NCBI GenBank assembly: GCA_016218545.1
Contig: JACRDQ010000030.1
Location: 1 to 64,000 of the forward strand
Direction of reading: 5' to 3'
Length of the DNA stretch: 64,000 bases
Source: Elusimicrobiota bacterium
GTDB taxonomy: Bacteria > Elusimicrobiota > Elusimicrobia > UBA1565 > UBA9628
Positions within the stretch are counted from its first letter, which is position 1. Every line of letters starts with the position of its first letter. The notes under the pieces are model-generated. The model was not told the origin of the DNA, searched no databases, and worked only from the letters and a program-made list of their open reading frames with translations. The position numbers were made by a program, and so were the translations under genes. Below, in pieces: positions 7,982 through 17,200 of this stretch.

Positions 7982-9482
7982 GGCGCCGCAGCCATGCCCA
8001 CTTGCGCAGGGCCACCTTCACGATGTTCTCCGGATAGGCCTGGAAGCCTTCCGTCCCCGGCCGGTCCGGCGAGAACCTCAGGGACGCGTAGGCCGCGACT
8101 TTCCGGAACAGTTCGGTCAAGCTCCTGCACCTGAGGACGTGCTGGAGCAGGAAGCCCGGCCTGGAATGGAACGTCAGATAGGCTTGGCGGACGAGGGCGT
8201 CGAGCTCCTCGGCGCAGAGGGTCGTCAGCCACGGCCTGGGGAGGTCCCGGTCCGTCTCCTTGCCCAGGACCCAATCCCTCCAGTAGTCCCTTCCCGTGGA
8301 CGCCGTCATCTGCCGCCACAACGGGGTCATGGGCTTGGCCAGCAGCTTGGAGAACTGCACATAGTCCAGGTCCAGGTCCTGGGCGAAGGCCACGGTCCGG
8401 GCCACGCTCTCCCTGGTCTCTCCCGGCGTCCCGACCAGGAAGAACCCCAGGTTCTCGATGCCGGCCGAGCGGGCGGAGCGCAGGGTCTCGGCCGCGGCCT
8501 CCAGGCGCATCCCCTTGCCGAGCCCGTCCAGGACGATCTGCGAGCTGTGCTCGATGCCCCAGTAGATCCGGCGGCAGCCTGCGGAGGCCATGAGGCGCAG
8601 CAGGTCCGGGTCGACCGCGTCGACGCGGGAACGGCACGCCCACTCGATGTCCAGCTTCGACTCCAGCATCCCGCGGCAGATGTCCCGCACCCGGGCCCGG
8701 TCGGCCGTGAACTGGTAGTCGAAGATGTCGATCTCCCGCACGCCGTGGCGCTGGGCGCACTCCTTCATCTCCGCCAGCACGGTGGCCGGCGAGCGGGGGT
8801 TGTACTCGCAGCCGCCGGCCTCGCAGAAGACGCAGCGGTGCGGGCAGCCCAGCGAGGTCACCATCACGGTGAAGTTCCTGCGCCGGGTCGGGAATTCGGC
8901 GTACAGGTCGTTGGGCAGCAGGTCTCGGGCCGGAAGGGGGAAATCGTCGAACACGATCCTCTGCGGATGGGGGTTGACCACGACGGAGGCGTCCCGCTTC
9001 CAGACCAGGCCAGGCACCCCGGAGAGGTCGCTGCGCCCTTCTTCGAGGGCCTTGAGCAGCTCGGGCACGGTGTAGTAGGCGTGCCCCTCGCAGCCGAAGT
9101 CGACGTCGGGATGCGCGAGCGATTCCCGGGGGTAGACCCTGAGGTTATAGCCGCCCACGAGGACCTTGGGCCGCATCCCGGCGGCATGCAGCTCCCCGCG
9201 CAGGAAGCTCAGCCACTCGAGGGTCTCGGGGAACATGTAGGTCGTCATCATGGCGCCGATGACGTCCGGCCGGAACCTCTTGAGGACCTCCGCCGTCTCG
9301 GCCATGGAGAGCCTGAGGGTGCGGGCGTCTACGATGATGACGTCATGGCCGGCCCGGCGCGCGATGGACGCCACCCAGGCGAGGGACAACGGAGGGAAGA
9401 GCCCGAAATAACGCTGGATCGGGCGCAGGTTCTCTTCGTGCAGCTTGTAGGAGAATGGGTTGAAGACCAGCGCGAGTTTCAC
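7974..9482 (-). CDS. B12-binding radical SAM protein
   Basis: This is the second B12-radical SAM enzyme of the region. The N-terminus VKLALVFNPFSYK followed by FGLFPPLSLAWVASIARRAGHDV is typical of the cobalamin-binding domain in BchE/HpnJ-like enzymes. The 4Fe-4S triad is in SLGCPHRCVFCEAGG. A YWGIEHSSQIVLDGLGKGM segment marks the middle of the barrel. I prefer the GTG start at 9482 (502 residues): family proteins begin at this point, and the ATG at 9521 lies inside an AT-rich promoter-like stretch (TATTGTATGATATT). It heads the leftward operon of one glycosyltransferase and two SGNH hydrolases, so it probably modifies the same lipid or glycan (inference). Confidence 0.8.
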   Translation of the reverse strand: MKLALVFNPFSYKLHEENLRPIQRYFGLFPPLSLAWVASIARRAGHDVIIVDARTLRLSMAETAEVLKRFRPDVIGAMMTTYMFPETLEWLSFLRGELHAAGMRPKVLVGGYNLRVYPRESLAHPDVDFGCEGHAYYTVPELLKALEEGRSDLSGVPGLVWKRDASVVVNPHPQRIVFDDFPLPARDLLPNDLYAEFPTRRRNFTVMVTSLGCPHRCVFCEAGGCEYNPRSPATVLAEMKECAQRHGVREIDIFDYQFTADRARVRDICRGMLESKLDIEWACRSRVDAVDPDLLRLMASAGCRRIYWGIEHSSQIVLDGLGKGMRLEAAAETLRSARSAGIENLGFFLVGTPGETRESVARTVAFAQDLDLDYVQFSKLLAKPMTPLWRQMTASTGRDYWRDWVLGKETDRDLPRPWLTTLCAEELDALVRQAYLTFHSRPGFLLQHVLRCRSLTELFRKVAAYASLRFSPDRPGTEGFQAYPENIVKVALRKWAWLRRHG

Positions 9483-9577
9483 TTTTCTGCGCCTGAACGA
9501 CGGGATCGTCGTCAATATCATACAATAGTGCTCGTCGCGGGGCGAGGCGCGGCGCGGCCCGCTCGGAAGCGGACCGG

Positions 9578-11443
9578 ATGCGCCCCTGGGGGCATTCGAT
9601 GGTCCGGACGGTCCTTCTCTTGCTGGCGCTGCAGGCGGCCCAGGCTCATGCGGCTGGAGCCGGGCAGCCCAACATCATCCTCGTCGTGCTCGACGCCGCG
9701 AGAGCCGACCATGTCTCGTCCTACGGCTACGGAAAGCCGACCACGCCCGAGCTGGACGCGATCGGACGGGAAGGGGCCGTGTTCCTGCGGGCGTTCTCCC
9801 AGGCCGCGGACACCCGCGCATCCTTGCCCCTCATCCTCTCCTCCAGGTATCTCTCCCTCCCCATGTTCGGCTTCCATGAGCGGGGCCCATGGTCCGCCCG
9901 GGTGGAGAACCCCCGGGACGTCTTCCTGACGTTCGACCGGCGGCAGGCGTTCCTCCCGAGAGTCCTGTCCGAGCACGGGTATCGCACCTTTCTCTGCAGC
10001 GGGCACCCCGAGCTCTCCCAGAGGTCGCGGGTCGCGGACCTCTTCGAGGAAGTCCGCTGGAAGCGCGTCCGGGAGGGGGATCCCTTCCCCGAGGCCGCAG
10101 ACTGGATCCGTCGGCACAAGGATGCGCGGTTCTTCCTCTACCTGCACGTCATGGCTCCCCATTTCCCCTATGAGGACGGCCAAGTGGAGCCTTCCTTCCT
10201 CGAAGGTCTCGACCGCAAGGAAGTCGAAGCGGTCAGGGGGCTTTACAGGACCATGCCTTTCGTGCGGCCTGGAGGCGCATGGGATGCGGGCAAGCTCGAA
10301 GTCCTCCGCGCGCTCTACGACGCGAGGCTGCGCCGAGCCGACCAGGGGATCGGGACGCTGCGCGAGACGCTCAAGAGCCTGGGCTTGGAGGGGCGCACCG
10401 CGCTCATCGTCACCGCGGACCATGGCGAGAACCTCGGAGAGCACGGCCGCGTGGCTCACGGCGGCGCTCCTTTCGACTCCGTGACCCACGTGCCCCTGCT
10501 GATCTCCTACCCTCCCCGCGTCCCGGCCGGGACCAGGGTCTCCGGGCTCGTCGCGTCCGTAGACATCTTCCCGACCATCCTCGACCTCGCCGGCATCGCG
10601 CCTCCTCAAGGGAGCCTGCTCGCGGGCCAAAGCCTGCTGCCCGGCGTCGCGGCGCCCGAGACGGGACGAGGGGTCATCCTGGCCGAGCGCTTCCTGAGGA
10701 CCCGGACCCATAAGTTCATCGAGCCGGACATCCTCTTCGACCTGAGCTCCGACCCCGGAGAGACCGTGGACATCGCGGGGCGGCGCCCGGAACTGCTGGA
10801 GCGCCTGCGCAAGGAGCACGAGCTCCTCATCGCGCCGCACCGCCGGCTCTTCCTGGAGTCCAAGGCCGGGCCTCCCGAGAGAGCCTTCTATTATGAAGTC
10901 GCCGCTTGCGCGGTCGAGCCGGCCGGCTTTGTGGAGACCACGTCCTCGTTCCTGGCCGAGATGAAGGAGGGCGGGGCTCCGCGGAGCACCCGCCCGTGGC
11001 TGCTCAACACCCATGAGACGGAGTCATCGCTCCTGCCCAATCCGTTCAGCCGCGCGGGCTCCACCATCACCCTCTCGTGCGTCCTCCCCGACGGCGCCTA
11101 CCGCGTCTCGGCGCAGTTCGAGGTCCCGGGCGGCAAGCCGGTCGCTTTCCATCGCTTCAGGTTCCGCCTCGACCCTGCCAAGCCTTTCTCCGGACCGGAG
11201 CGCGTCGAGCGCGTCCCCGATGCTCCCGGGGATTCCGTCTACCTGCAGCTGGGCTCCGTCAAGGTCGCGGGGCGGCGGTTGCGGCTGGAGCTCGCCCCTT
11301 TTCCCTCAGGCGGCGAAGCCGCCAGGTTCAAGAGCATCGGGTTCCTCCCCGCGGCCGCCGCGAGGGCCGCCGGGAGGGCTGTCTCCGAGGCGGAGTCGGA
11401 GAGCGCACGTGAGAGCCTGCGGAGGCTGGGGTATCTGGAGTAG
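9578..11443 (+). CDS. Exported sulfatase-fold hydrolase or phosphotransferase
   Basis: The product is 621 residues with a signal peptide (MVRTVLLLLALQAAQAHA; ATG 9599 is an alternative start). The alkaline-phosphatase-superfamily sulfatase domain starts at NIILVVLDAARADHVSSYGY and contains the metal-binding TADHGENLGEHGR and the FDSVTHVPLLISYP segment. The position of the formylglycine cysteine is different here (DTRASLPL), so it is not a classical CxPxR sulfatase. A Thr/Ser nucleophile as in phosphoglycerol or phosphoethanolamine transferases is more likely. About 200 extra C-terminal residues (from about 430) look like a beta-rich domain. It is followed 44 bp later by a second sulfatase-fold gene. 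Role on a surface glycan is inferred. Confidence 0.7.
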   Translation: MRPWGHSMVRTVLLLLALQAAQAHAAGAGQPNIILVVLDAARADHVSSYGYGKPTTPELDAIGREGAVFLRAFSQAADTRASLPLILSSRYLSLPMFGFHERGPWSARVENPRDVFLTFDRRQAFLPRVLSEHGYRTFLCSGHPELSQRSRVADLFEEVRWKRVREGDPFPEAADWIRRHKDARFFLYLHVMAPHFPYEDGQVEPSFLEGLDRKEVEAVRGLYRTMPFVRPGGAWDAGKLEVLRALYDARLRRADQGIGTLRETLKSLGLEGRTALIVTADHGENLGEHGRVAHGGAPFDSVTHVPLLISYPPRVPAGTRVSGLVASVDIFPTILDLAGIAPPQGSLLAGQSLLPGVAAPETGRGVILAERFLRTRTHKFIEPDILFDLSSDPGETVDIAGRRPELLERLRKEHELLIAPHRRLFLESKAGPPERAFYYEVAACAVEPAGFVETTSSFLAEMKEGGAPRSTRPWLLNTHETESSLLPNPFSRAGSTITLSCVLPDGAYRVSAQFEVPGGKPVAFHRFRFRLDPAKPFSGPERVERVPDAPGDSVYLQLGSVKVAGRRLRLELAPFPSGGEAARFKSIGFLPAAAARAAGRAVSEAESESARESLRRLGYLE

Positions 11444-11452
11444 CCTCCGGGC

Positions 11453-11481
11453 TTGAGTCTCATGGTCATGTCATGTATCAT
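11453..11481 (+). promoter_or_regulatory. Sigma70-type promoter for the second sulfatase-fold gene
   Basis: TTGAGT, 17 bp, then TATCAT. The -10 ends 6 bp before ATG 11488, so the inferred transcript starts at or next to the start codon. No Shine-Dalgarno is present. Confidence 0.55.
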
Positions 11482-11487
11482 TGCCGG

Positions 11488-12936
11488 ATGACGCCCGGCT
11501 CGTTCAGACGCCTTCGTCGAGCATGGGTCCTGACGCTGGCGCTCCTTGCGGCCGCGCGCGGGCCCGCGCCGGCCGCCGAGGCGCCGCTCAACGTCATCGT
11601 CCTGGACCTGTGCACGACGCGCGCGGACCATTTCGGGAGTTACGGCTACCAGCGCGACACCACGCCCCACATGGACGCCTTCGCCAAGGAGGGCGTGCTC
11701 TTCGAGAACGCCATGTCCATGTCGGGCTGGTGCCTGCCCAACTACGCCAGCCTGTTCACCGGCCACACCCCCGAGGTGCACGGCCAGTACAGGAGCCTCC
11801 CCTCCAGGAAGCTCCCGTCCTTCGAGACGACCCTCGCCGAGATGCTGGGCAGGAACGGCTACGCCACCGCCTCCTTCAGCGGAGGGGTCTACTTCCTCAA
11901 GACCTGGGGCATGGACCAGGGCTTCGATACGTACGTCAACTTCCTCAGCAGCGGGTCCACGGTGCCCGCGACCTTCCAGGAGAGCATGCCCACGGCCCTG
12001 GACTGGATCGAGACGAAGAAGGGGGGGCCCTTCTTCCTCTATGTGGCCGTCGACGACCTCCATGTCCCCTTCCAGTCCGAGGCGCCGGAGCATTTCGAGG
12101 CCGGCTACGATGGGATCGTGCACGCCACGGACACGCGCGGGGTCCCGTTCTTCCGAGCCTACAACCGCGCTTCGCGCGATGAGCTCGACCCCGCGGATCC
12201 CTTCGCGGGAAGGGTCCGGGAGTTCTCCTCGGACCCCCGGCACCTCAAGCATCTCGTGGCCCATTACGACGCCTCCCTGCGGACCGCGGACGAGCGGGTG
12301 GGCAGGTTCCTCGACCGCCTCAAGAAAGCCGGCCTCTGGGACAAGTCGCTGGTGATCATCACGGCCGACCACGGCGAGCTCCTGGGCGAGCACGGCATGC
12401 TCGGCCACACCGAGTCCCTCTACGAGCCCGTCGTCCGCGTCCCGCTCATGGTCCGGCATCCCCGCCTCAAGGGGCTCGCCGGCCGGAGGCTCCGGCATCT
12501 CGTCGAGCGCGTGGACCTGATGCCGACCATCCTCGACGCGGCCGGCATCGACGGCTCGGGCCTGGAGCTCCAGGGCAAGAGCCTCCTGCCGGTCCTGCGC
12601 GAGCCGCGGCGGCCCCTGCGCGAGTACGCCTACGCCAGCTCCAAGCGCAACCTCCCAGGGCTCGAGGACCCGGCCATCGACGAGCGGGTCATCCGCGACC
12701 GGAGGTGGAAGCTCCATTGGTATTCCTACAAGCCGCGCTTCGAGCTCTATGACCTGGCGGCGGACCCGCTGGAAGCGCGCGACCTGGCCGGGTCCCGGCC
12801 GGAGGAGGTCGGAAGGCTTTCCTTCGAGCTCATGAAGCGCGTCGAGGCGATCCGTCCCCACGCTCCCGGCCTGCCTTCGGGCAGGCCTCGGCCGACGGAG
12901 CTCGATGAGGAGACGAGGCCCGAGCAGAAGCGGTGA
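11488..12936 (+). CDS. Sulfatase-fold hydrolase with partial formylglycine motif
   Basis: The product is 482 residues with a signal peptide (about 28 residues, ending APAAEA). The sulfatase domain runs through the length: NVIVLDLCTTRADHFGSYGY, then SGWCLPNYASLFTGHTPEVHG, then TADHGELLGEHGMLGHTESLYEP. A Cys sits at the formylglycine position with Pro at +2, but the Arg at +4 of CxPxR is Tyr (CLPNY). It is therefore doubtful that the formylglycine-generating enzyme acts on it. It may be a true sulfatase with an altered motif or a phospho-transferase-like relative. I chose ATG 11488 over 11473 because the -10 hexamer covers the latter. The following SGNH gene begins 4 bp after its stop. Confidence 0.75.
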   Translation: MTPGSFRRLRRAWVLTLALLAAARGPAPAAEAPLNVIVLDLCTTRADHFGSYGYQRDTTPHMDAFAKEGVLFENAMSMSGWCLPNYASLFTGHTPEVHGQYRSLPSRKLPSFETTLAEMLGRNGYATASFSGGVYFLKTWGMDQGFDTYVNFLSSGSTVPATFQESMPTALDWIETKKGGPFFLYVAVDDLHVPFQSEAPEHFEAGYDGIVHATDTRGVPFFRAYNRASRDELDPADPFAGRVREFSSDPRHLKHLVAHYDASLRTADERVGRFLDRLKKAGLWDKSLVIITADHGELLGEHGMLGHTESLYEPVVRVPLMVRHPRLKGLAGRRLRHLVERVDLMPTILDAAGIDGSGLELQGKSLLPVLREPRRPLREYAYASSKRNLPGLEDPAIDERVIRDRRWKLHWYSYKPRFELYDLAADPLEARDLAGSRPEEVGRLSFELMKRVEAIRPHAPGLPSGRPRPTELDEETRPEQKR

Positions 12937-12940
12937 GGCC

Positions 12941-14293
12941 ATGACGGCGGAAGGGGGCGTCGGCCGCGTGAGCCGACGTTCCGCGCTCGCCGCGGGCCTG
13001 CTCGTGCTCCTGGCCTGCGCGCTGCTGGGATCGCTCGAGGCCTGGGCGCGGCGCCGGCCCGACGCCGCCCCTGACCGGGAGGAGCTCTCCCTGCTCTGGC
13101 TCCTCGATGAGCGGCCCGCGTTCCCATGCGGCCCTGACGGGACCTGCTCCACCGATCCGGAGCTGCGGCTCCTGGATGTCCCGGAACGGAGGTTCTCCCG
13201 GGAACCGGCGGCCGGGACCGTCAGGATCGTGTGCGTGGGAGATTCCACGACCGCCGGGTGGCCCTATCATCCGCGCGGAGGCTACCCTGAGTGGATGGCC
13301 CAGATGCTGCCTCACCTGCTCCCGGGACGCTCCTTCGAGGTGCTCAACCTGGGGGTCCATGGCTGGGATGGACCGCGCATCGAGGCCGCTGCCCGGGAGG
13401 CCCTCTCCTTGCGGCCGCACGCTCTGGTCATGCGCTTGGGCTACAACGACGCGCCCTACGTGCTCCTGCGGACGCCTCCGGGTGGAGCCCTCGGCCGGTT
13501 GAGGCTCAAGGCGTTCAAGGCCCTCATCCGGTCGAGCGCCGCGTTCCGCTTGGCGAGCCGGGCGTCCGGGAGGCCGAGGACGGGAGGAGGCAGGGGCCTG
13601 CTCCAGCCTCCTGGCCGGTTGACCCCTGCCAAGATCGCGCAGGTGACGGCCTCGCATCGCGAGCGCCTCGGGAGGCTCGTGGCCCAGGCGCGGGCCGCGG
13701 GCGCGGCTCCCGTGCTGCTGGGCATGCCCTTCTCGAAAGTGGTCGTCAGGGGGGCCTGGAGAGGAGAGGCGCTCGCGGAGCAGGCCGCGGCCACGAGGGA
13801 CGCGGCCGCAGAGCTCGGCGCGGCCTTCGCGCCGTTGACCGACGTCAGGGGCGACACCCGCTTCATCGACGACCTCCATCCCGACGACGAGGGCTACCGC
13901 CTGACCGCGCTCGGGGCCCTGGCGGCGCTCCAGGCGGCCGGAGTCCCGGGGCTCAAGGAACGCTGGCGCTGGGACCGCCTGAGGGCGCCGGCCTTCTACG
14001 CGGCCAAGCTCATGCTGGATGAGCCGGATTACAGGACCCACCTGGACGCGAGGCTCGCGTTCTTCTTCACCCGCGTGGGCATGCGGGAGCGGGCAGAGCG
14101 GCACATGACGGCCGCGGTCGCGGGGGCCCCGAACCCGGACATGGTCCCGGAGGACGTGCGCACGGTCGGCAGGGAGGATTGCGCCGCGCTCTACAGGGAG
14201 GCATTCAGCCGCCTCTACAGGGCAGGGAGAGCGTCGGCGCCTCGTCAGCCGGCCAACCGAGTCCTGGCCGGCCTGCCGGAACGCTCAGAGTAG
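12941..14293 (+). CDS. SGNH/GDSL-type hydrolase with membrane anchor
   Basis: The product is 450 residues. An N-terminal anchor (SALAAGLLVLLACALLGSL) is followed by an SGNH domain: Ser in VRIVCVGDSTTAGWP, Gly/Asn in MRLGYNDAP, and Asp/His in DDLHPDDEGYRLT. The last 110 residues form a small helical extension. It follows the sulfatase-fold gene by 4 bp and is probably co-transcribed. An ATG at 12905 that overlaps the previous gene by 32 bp is an alternative start. It is the third SGNH enzyme in 10 kb. The likely role is acyl-ester chemistry on envelope glycans (inference). It converges with the next gene with a 9 bp overlap. Confidence 0.75.
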   Translation: MTAEGGVGRVSRRSALAAGLLVLLACALLGSLEAWARRRPDAAPDREELSLLWLLDERPAFPCGPDGTCSTDPELRLLDVPERRFSREPAAGTVRIVCVGDSTTAGWPYHPRGGYPEWMAQMLPHLLPGRSFEVLNLGVHGWDGPRIEAAAREALSLRPHALVMRLGYNDAPYVLLRTPPGGALGRLRLKAFKALIRSSAAFRLASRASGRPRTGGGRGLLQPPGRLTPAKIAQVTASHRERLGRLVAQARAAGAAPVLLGMPFSKVVVRGAWRGEALAEQAAATRDAAAELGAAFAPLTDVRGDTRFIDDLHPDDEGYRLTALGALAALQAAGVPGLKERWRWDRLRAPAFYAAKLMLDEPDYRTHLDARLAFFFTRVGMRERAERHMTAAVAGAPNPDMVPEDVRTVGREDCAALYREAFSRLYRAGRASAPRQPANRVLAGLPERSE

Positions 14294-17200
14294 GCTCAGC
14301 GTGCTTCCGATGAGGGAAGTCGCCGCGGCCAGCGGCTCAGACCCGCGCGCAGCTCCGCTCCCTGGGAATTCCCTCTCATGGATGGCCTCGAGGCGGTCGA
14401 GCTGGAAGAACGACGCCGCGATGTCCCGCTCGAGGAGCAGGCGCAGTCCCATGGCGCGGCTGCGCAAGTAGTGCAGGGTGTACTCCGGGGAGACCCTGCT
14501 GCCGCCGGAGCACAGGAGCCGCCAGGACGCGTGGAGGTTGGCGAGGCTCTCTTTGGCGGAGGAGGAGATGACGCCGTCTTCCCAGGGTCCCGGTCGGAGC
14601 CGGGCGCCGCCCCAGGAATGGTGCCAGGACTCCGGCCGCGGACCCTGGCCCGCGCTGTAGAGCGAGGGGCCCGCGCCGTCGAGGAACCGGGTGGGGCACT
14701 CCAGGTAGGAGAGGCGGCTCCAGAGCAGCCATAGGGATTCCGAGAGGATGATCGGCAGGGGCCAACGAGTCCTATAGTCGAGGGAGAGCTCGGCCGCTGC
14801 GTCGAGGACTCGGAGGACCTTCCGCTCTTCCATGGACGAGTCGTCGAGGATGATGTAGGTCCTGTAGAGGTCGTCTCCATCCATGGCGACCACGGCCTCT
14901 CCGAGTCCCGCGCGCACGGCCTCGGTCATGCGCTCGAAGCCTGCGCTCACCGACGAGTCCGCGGCTCCGGGCGAAGGCAGCACCCGGGTCAGTCTCCGGA
15001 CTTCGTGCCAAGACCGGGACTCCAGCGAGGCCAGGATGCGGCTTGCGCCGCGATGCAGGTCCGCCAGGCCCGCGGCCGCGAGCTGCCTGGCGCGTCGTTT
15101 CCAATCAGCCTCACCGCTCGCGGGGTCCATGAGTAGGCGCAGGTCCGCCGCGCGCTCTCCCAGGCGCGATCGCGGCGGGTCCTCGACGAAGCTCCGGCGC
15201 GATGCCGGAAAGCCGGCGTCCCCGCAAGGGGCTGCGGCGTGCCTGCCCAGGTCGAGCAGGGCCCGGCCGGCCTTGAGCCTCAGGGCCGTGTCGTCAAGAG
15301 CGCCGTTCCATACCCCGTCCTGGAGCGCCCTCGTCCAGGCGTGGCAGCACTCGCCGAACACGGAGAGGTCCTCTCCGTCCGCCGGACCGGCCGCGGTCTC
15401 GGCTCGGAGGGGAGACCCGCTGAGCCGGATCCCGGACGAGGCCAGGGCCCGGCCGCGGAGTCCTCCCCAGCGGATGAAGGCGGAGAGTTCGCGAGGCCCC
15501 ATGAGCAGGCACTCTCCCATGAAGGGGAACACCGCCCTGAGCCGGTCGTAGCGCCGCCAGAACCGGTCCAGCCACGCGGGATCGGAGCTCTCAGCCGGCC
15601 CGGCTGCCACCACGAGGTCGATGTCGCTCAAGCCCGGCACCCAGTCGTTGTCCGCGAAACTGCGGTGAGCGTAGACGCCGATGACCCCCGGGTCCGATCC
15701 CAGCCAGCGGCCGCACAGGCGGCTGGCCGCATGGTAGCTCAGCCGGTAGAGCCCTGCCAGGCCCGGCACGGGATTCGTCCTGAGGACCAGGGATCGCAGC
15801 CGGGCTTTCCAGCCCGAGCTGCTGAGGCGGCCTCCCTGGGCCGGGACGGGACACCCCGCGGTCCGGAGCCCCCGCACGTCGTGGCGGTCGCCGGCAAGGC
15901 GGACCCCGACGATGGACGCTCCTCTCACGCGCACGCTTCTCAGCGTCGAGGTCCCCCTGTCCGCGCTCAAGCCTGTCGGACAGCCCGAGATGGAGAGACC
16001 GGCCAGGTCGTGGACCCCGTCATCCAGGCGCACCCCTGTCTCAGCGGCTCGGGTGAAGGTGAGGTCCCGACCCCTGGAGGACCCTCTCGCGGCGCTGAGG
16101 CCCCAGCGTCCTCCGTCGAACACGCAGCGTTCGAGCATGAGGCTTCCGCCGTCCATGCACACGCAGGCCTGGCTATGGCCGGACCAGGAACAGTCCTTGG
16201 CCGCAAGCGAGCCTCCCCGCACATGGCTGCCGTTGCCCTGGCAGGAGCTCAAGGCGACGCCATCGAGCGCGACTTCGGCCGATCCAGGCACGTCGATGCC
16301 GAGCCTGCCGCCCTCGAGGCTGCCGCGCCGCCAGAAGACCCGGCCTGACCTGGGCATGAGGCCTTCGCCGCAGCCCGAGATCCTCAGGTCCTTCAAGTCG
16401 AGGGCCTTGCCCGAGAAGCGGATGGCGGTGGGACTGTCGGCGACCGTGCTGTCCGAGATGCTCAGCGGCAGGGAGCCTTCGAGGTCGAGACCTGCTTCTG
16501 AGAAGCCGGAGCAGGAGGTCGAGTGGACCGAGAGCCTGGCGTCCTTGAGCCCGATGCCCACCCTGCTGGCTGAGAGGGCGCAGCGCTCGAGCACGAGGCT
16601 GCCGCCGTCCACGCACACGCAGGCCTGGCTATGGCCGGACCAGGAACAGTCCTTGGCCGCAAGCGAGCCTCCCCGCACATGGCTGCCGTTGCCCTGGCAG
16701 GAGCTCAAGGCGACGCCATCGAGCGCGACTTCGGCTGATCCGGGCACGTCGATGCCGAGCCTGCCGCCCTCGAGGCTCCCGTGCCGCCAGAAGACCCGGC
16801 CTGACCTGGGCATGAGGCCTTCGCCGCAGCCCGAGATCCTCAGGTCCTTCAAGTCGAGGGCCTTGCCCGAGAAGCGGATGGCGGTGGGACAGTCAACGAC
16901 CGTGCTGTCCGAGATGCTCAGCGGCAGGGAGCCTTCGAGGTCGAGGCCTGCCTCTGAATGGCCGGTCACGGAGGAAGAGCGGACCGCTAGCCTGGCGTCC
17001 TTGAGCTGAACGCCCACGCGGCTGGCTGAGAGGATGCAGCGCTCGAGCTCGAGATTCGCCCCGGCCGCGGCTGAGACGGCGCTTTGCGTGCACTCCGAGA
17101 GGCTGCACCTCTCCAGATACGCGGCTCCCCCTTCGAGTGTCACGCCGGTCGAGGCGATCCTGCGCAGGGAGGTGCTGCGTGCTTGGAGCCGGCCGCTCCA

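Noticed and set aside
9505..9530. ATG 9521 as the start of the second B12-radical SAM protein
   Set aside because: The ATG is part of an AT-rich promoter-like stretch and the extra residues (MILTTIPSFRRRK) have no family likeness. The GTG at 9482 gives the normal N-terminus. Some doubt remains.
16125..17036. CRISPR or mobile-element explanation for the repeats
   Set aside because: The units are 456 bp, in frame and coding for beta-helix rungs, with no spacers or terminal repeats.
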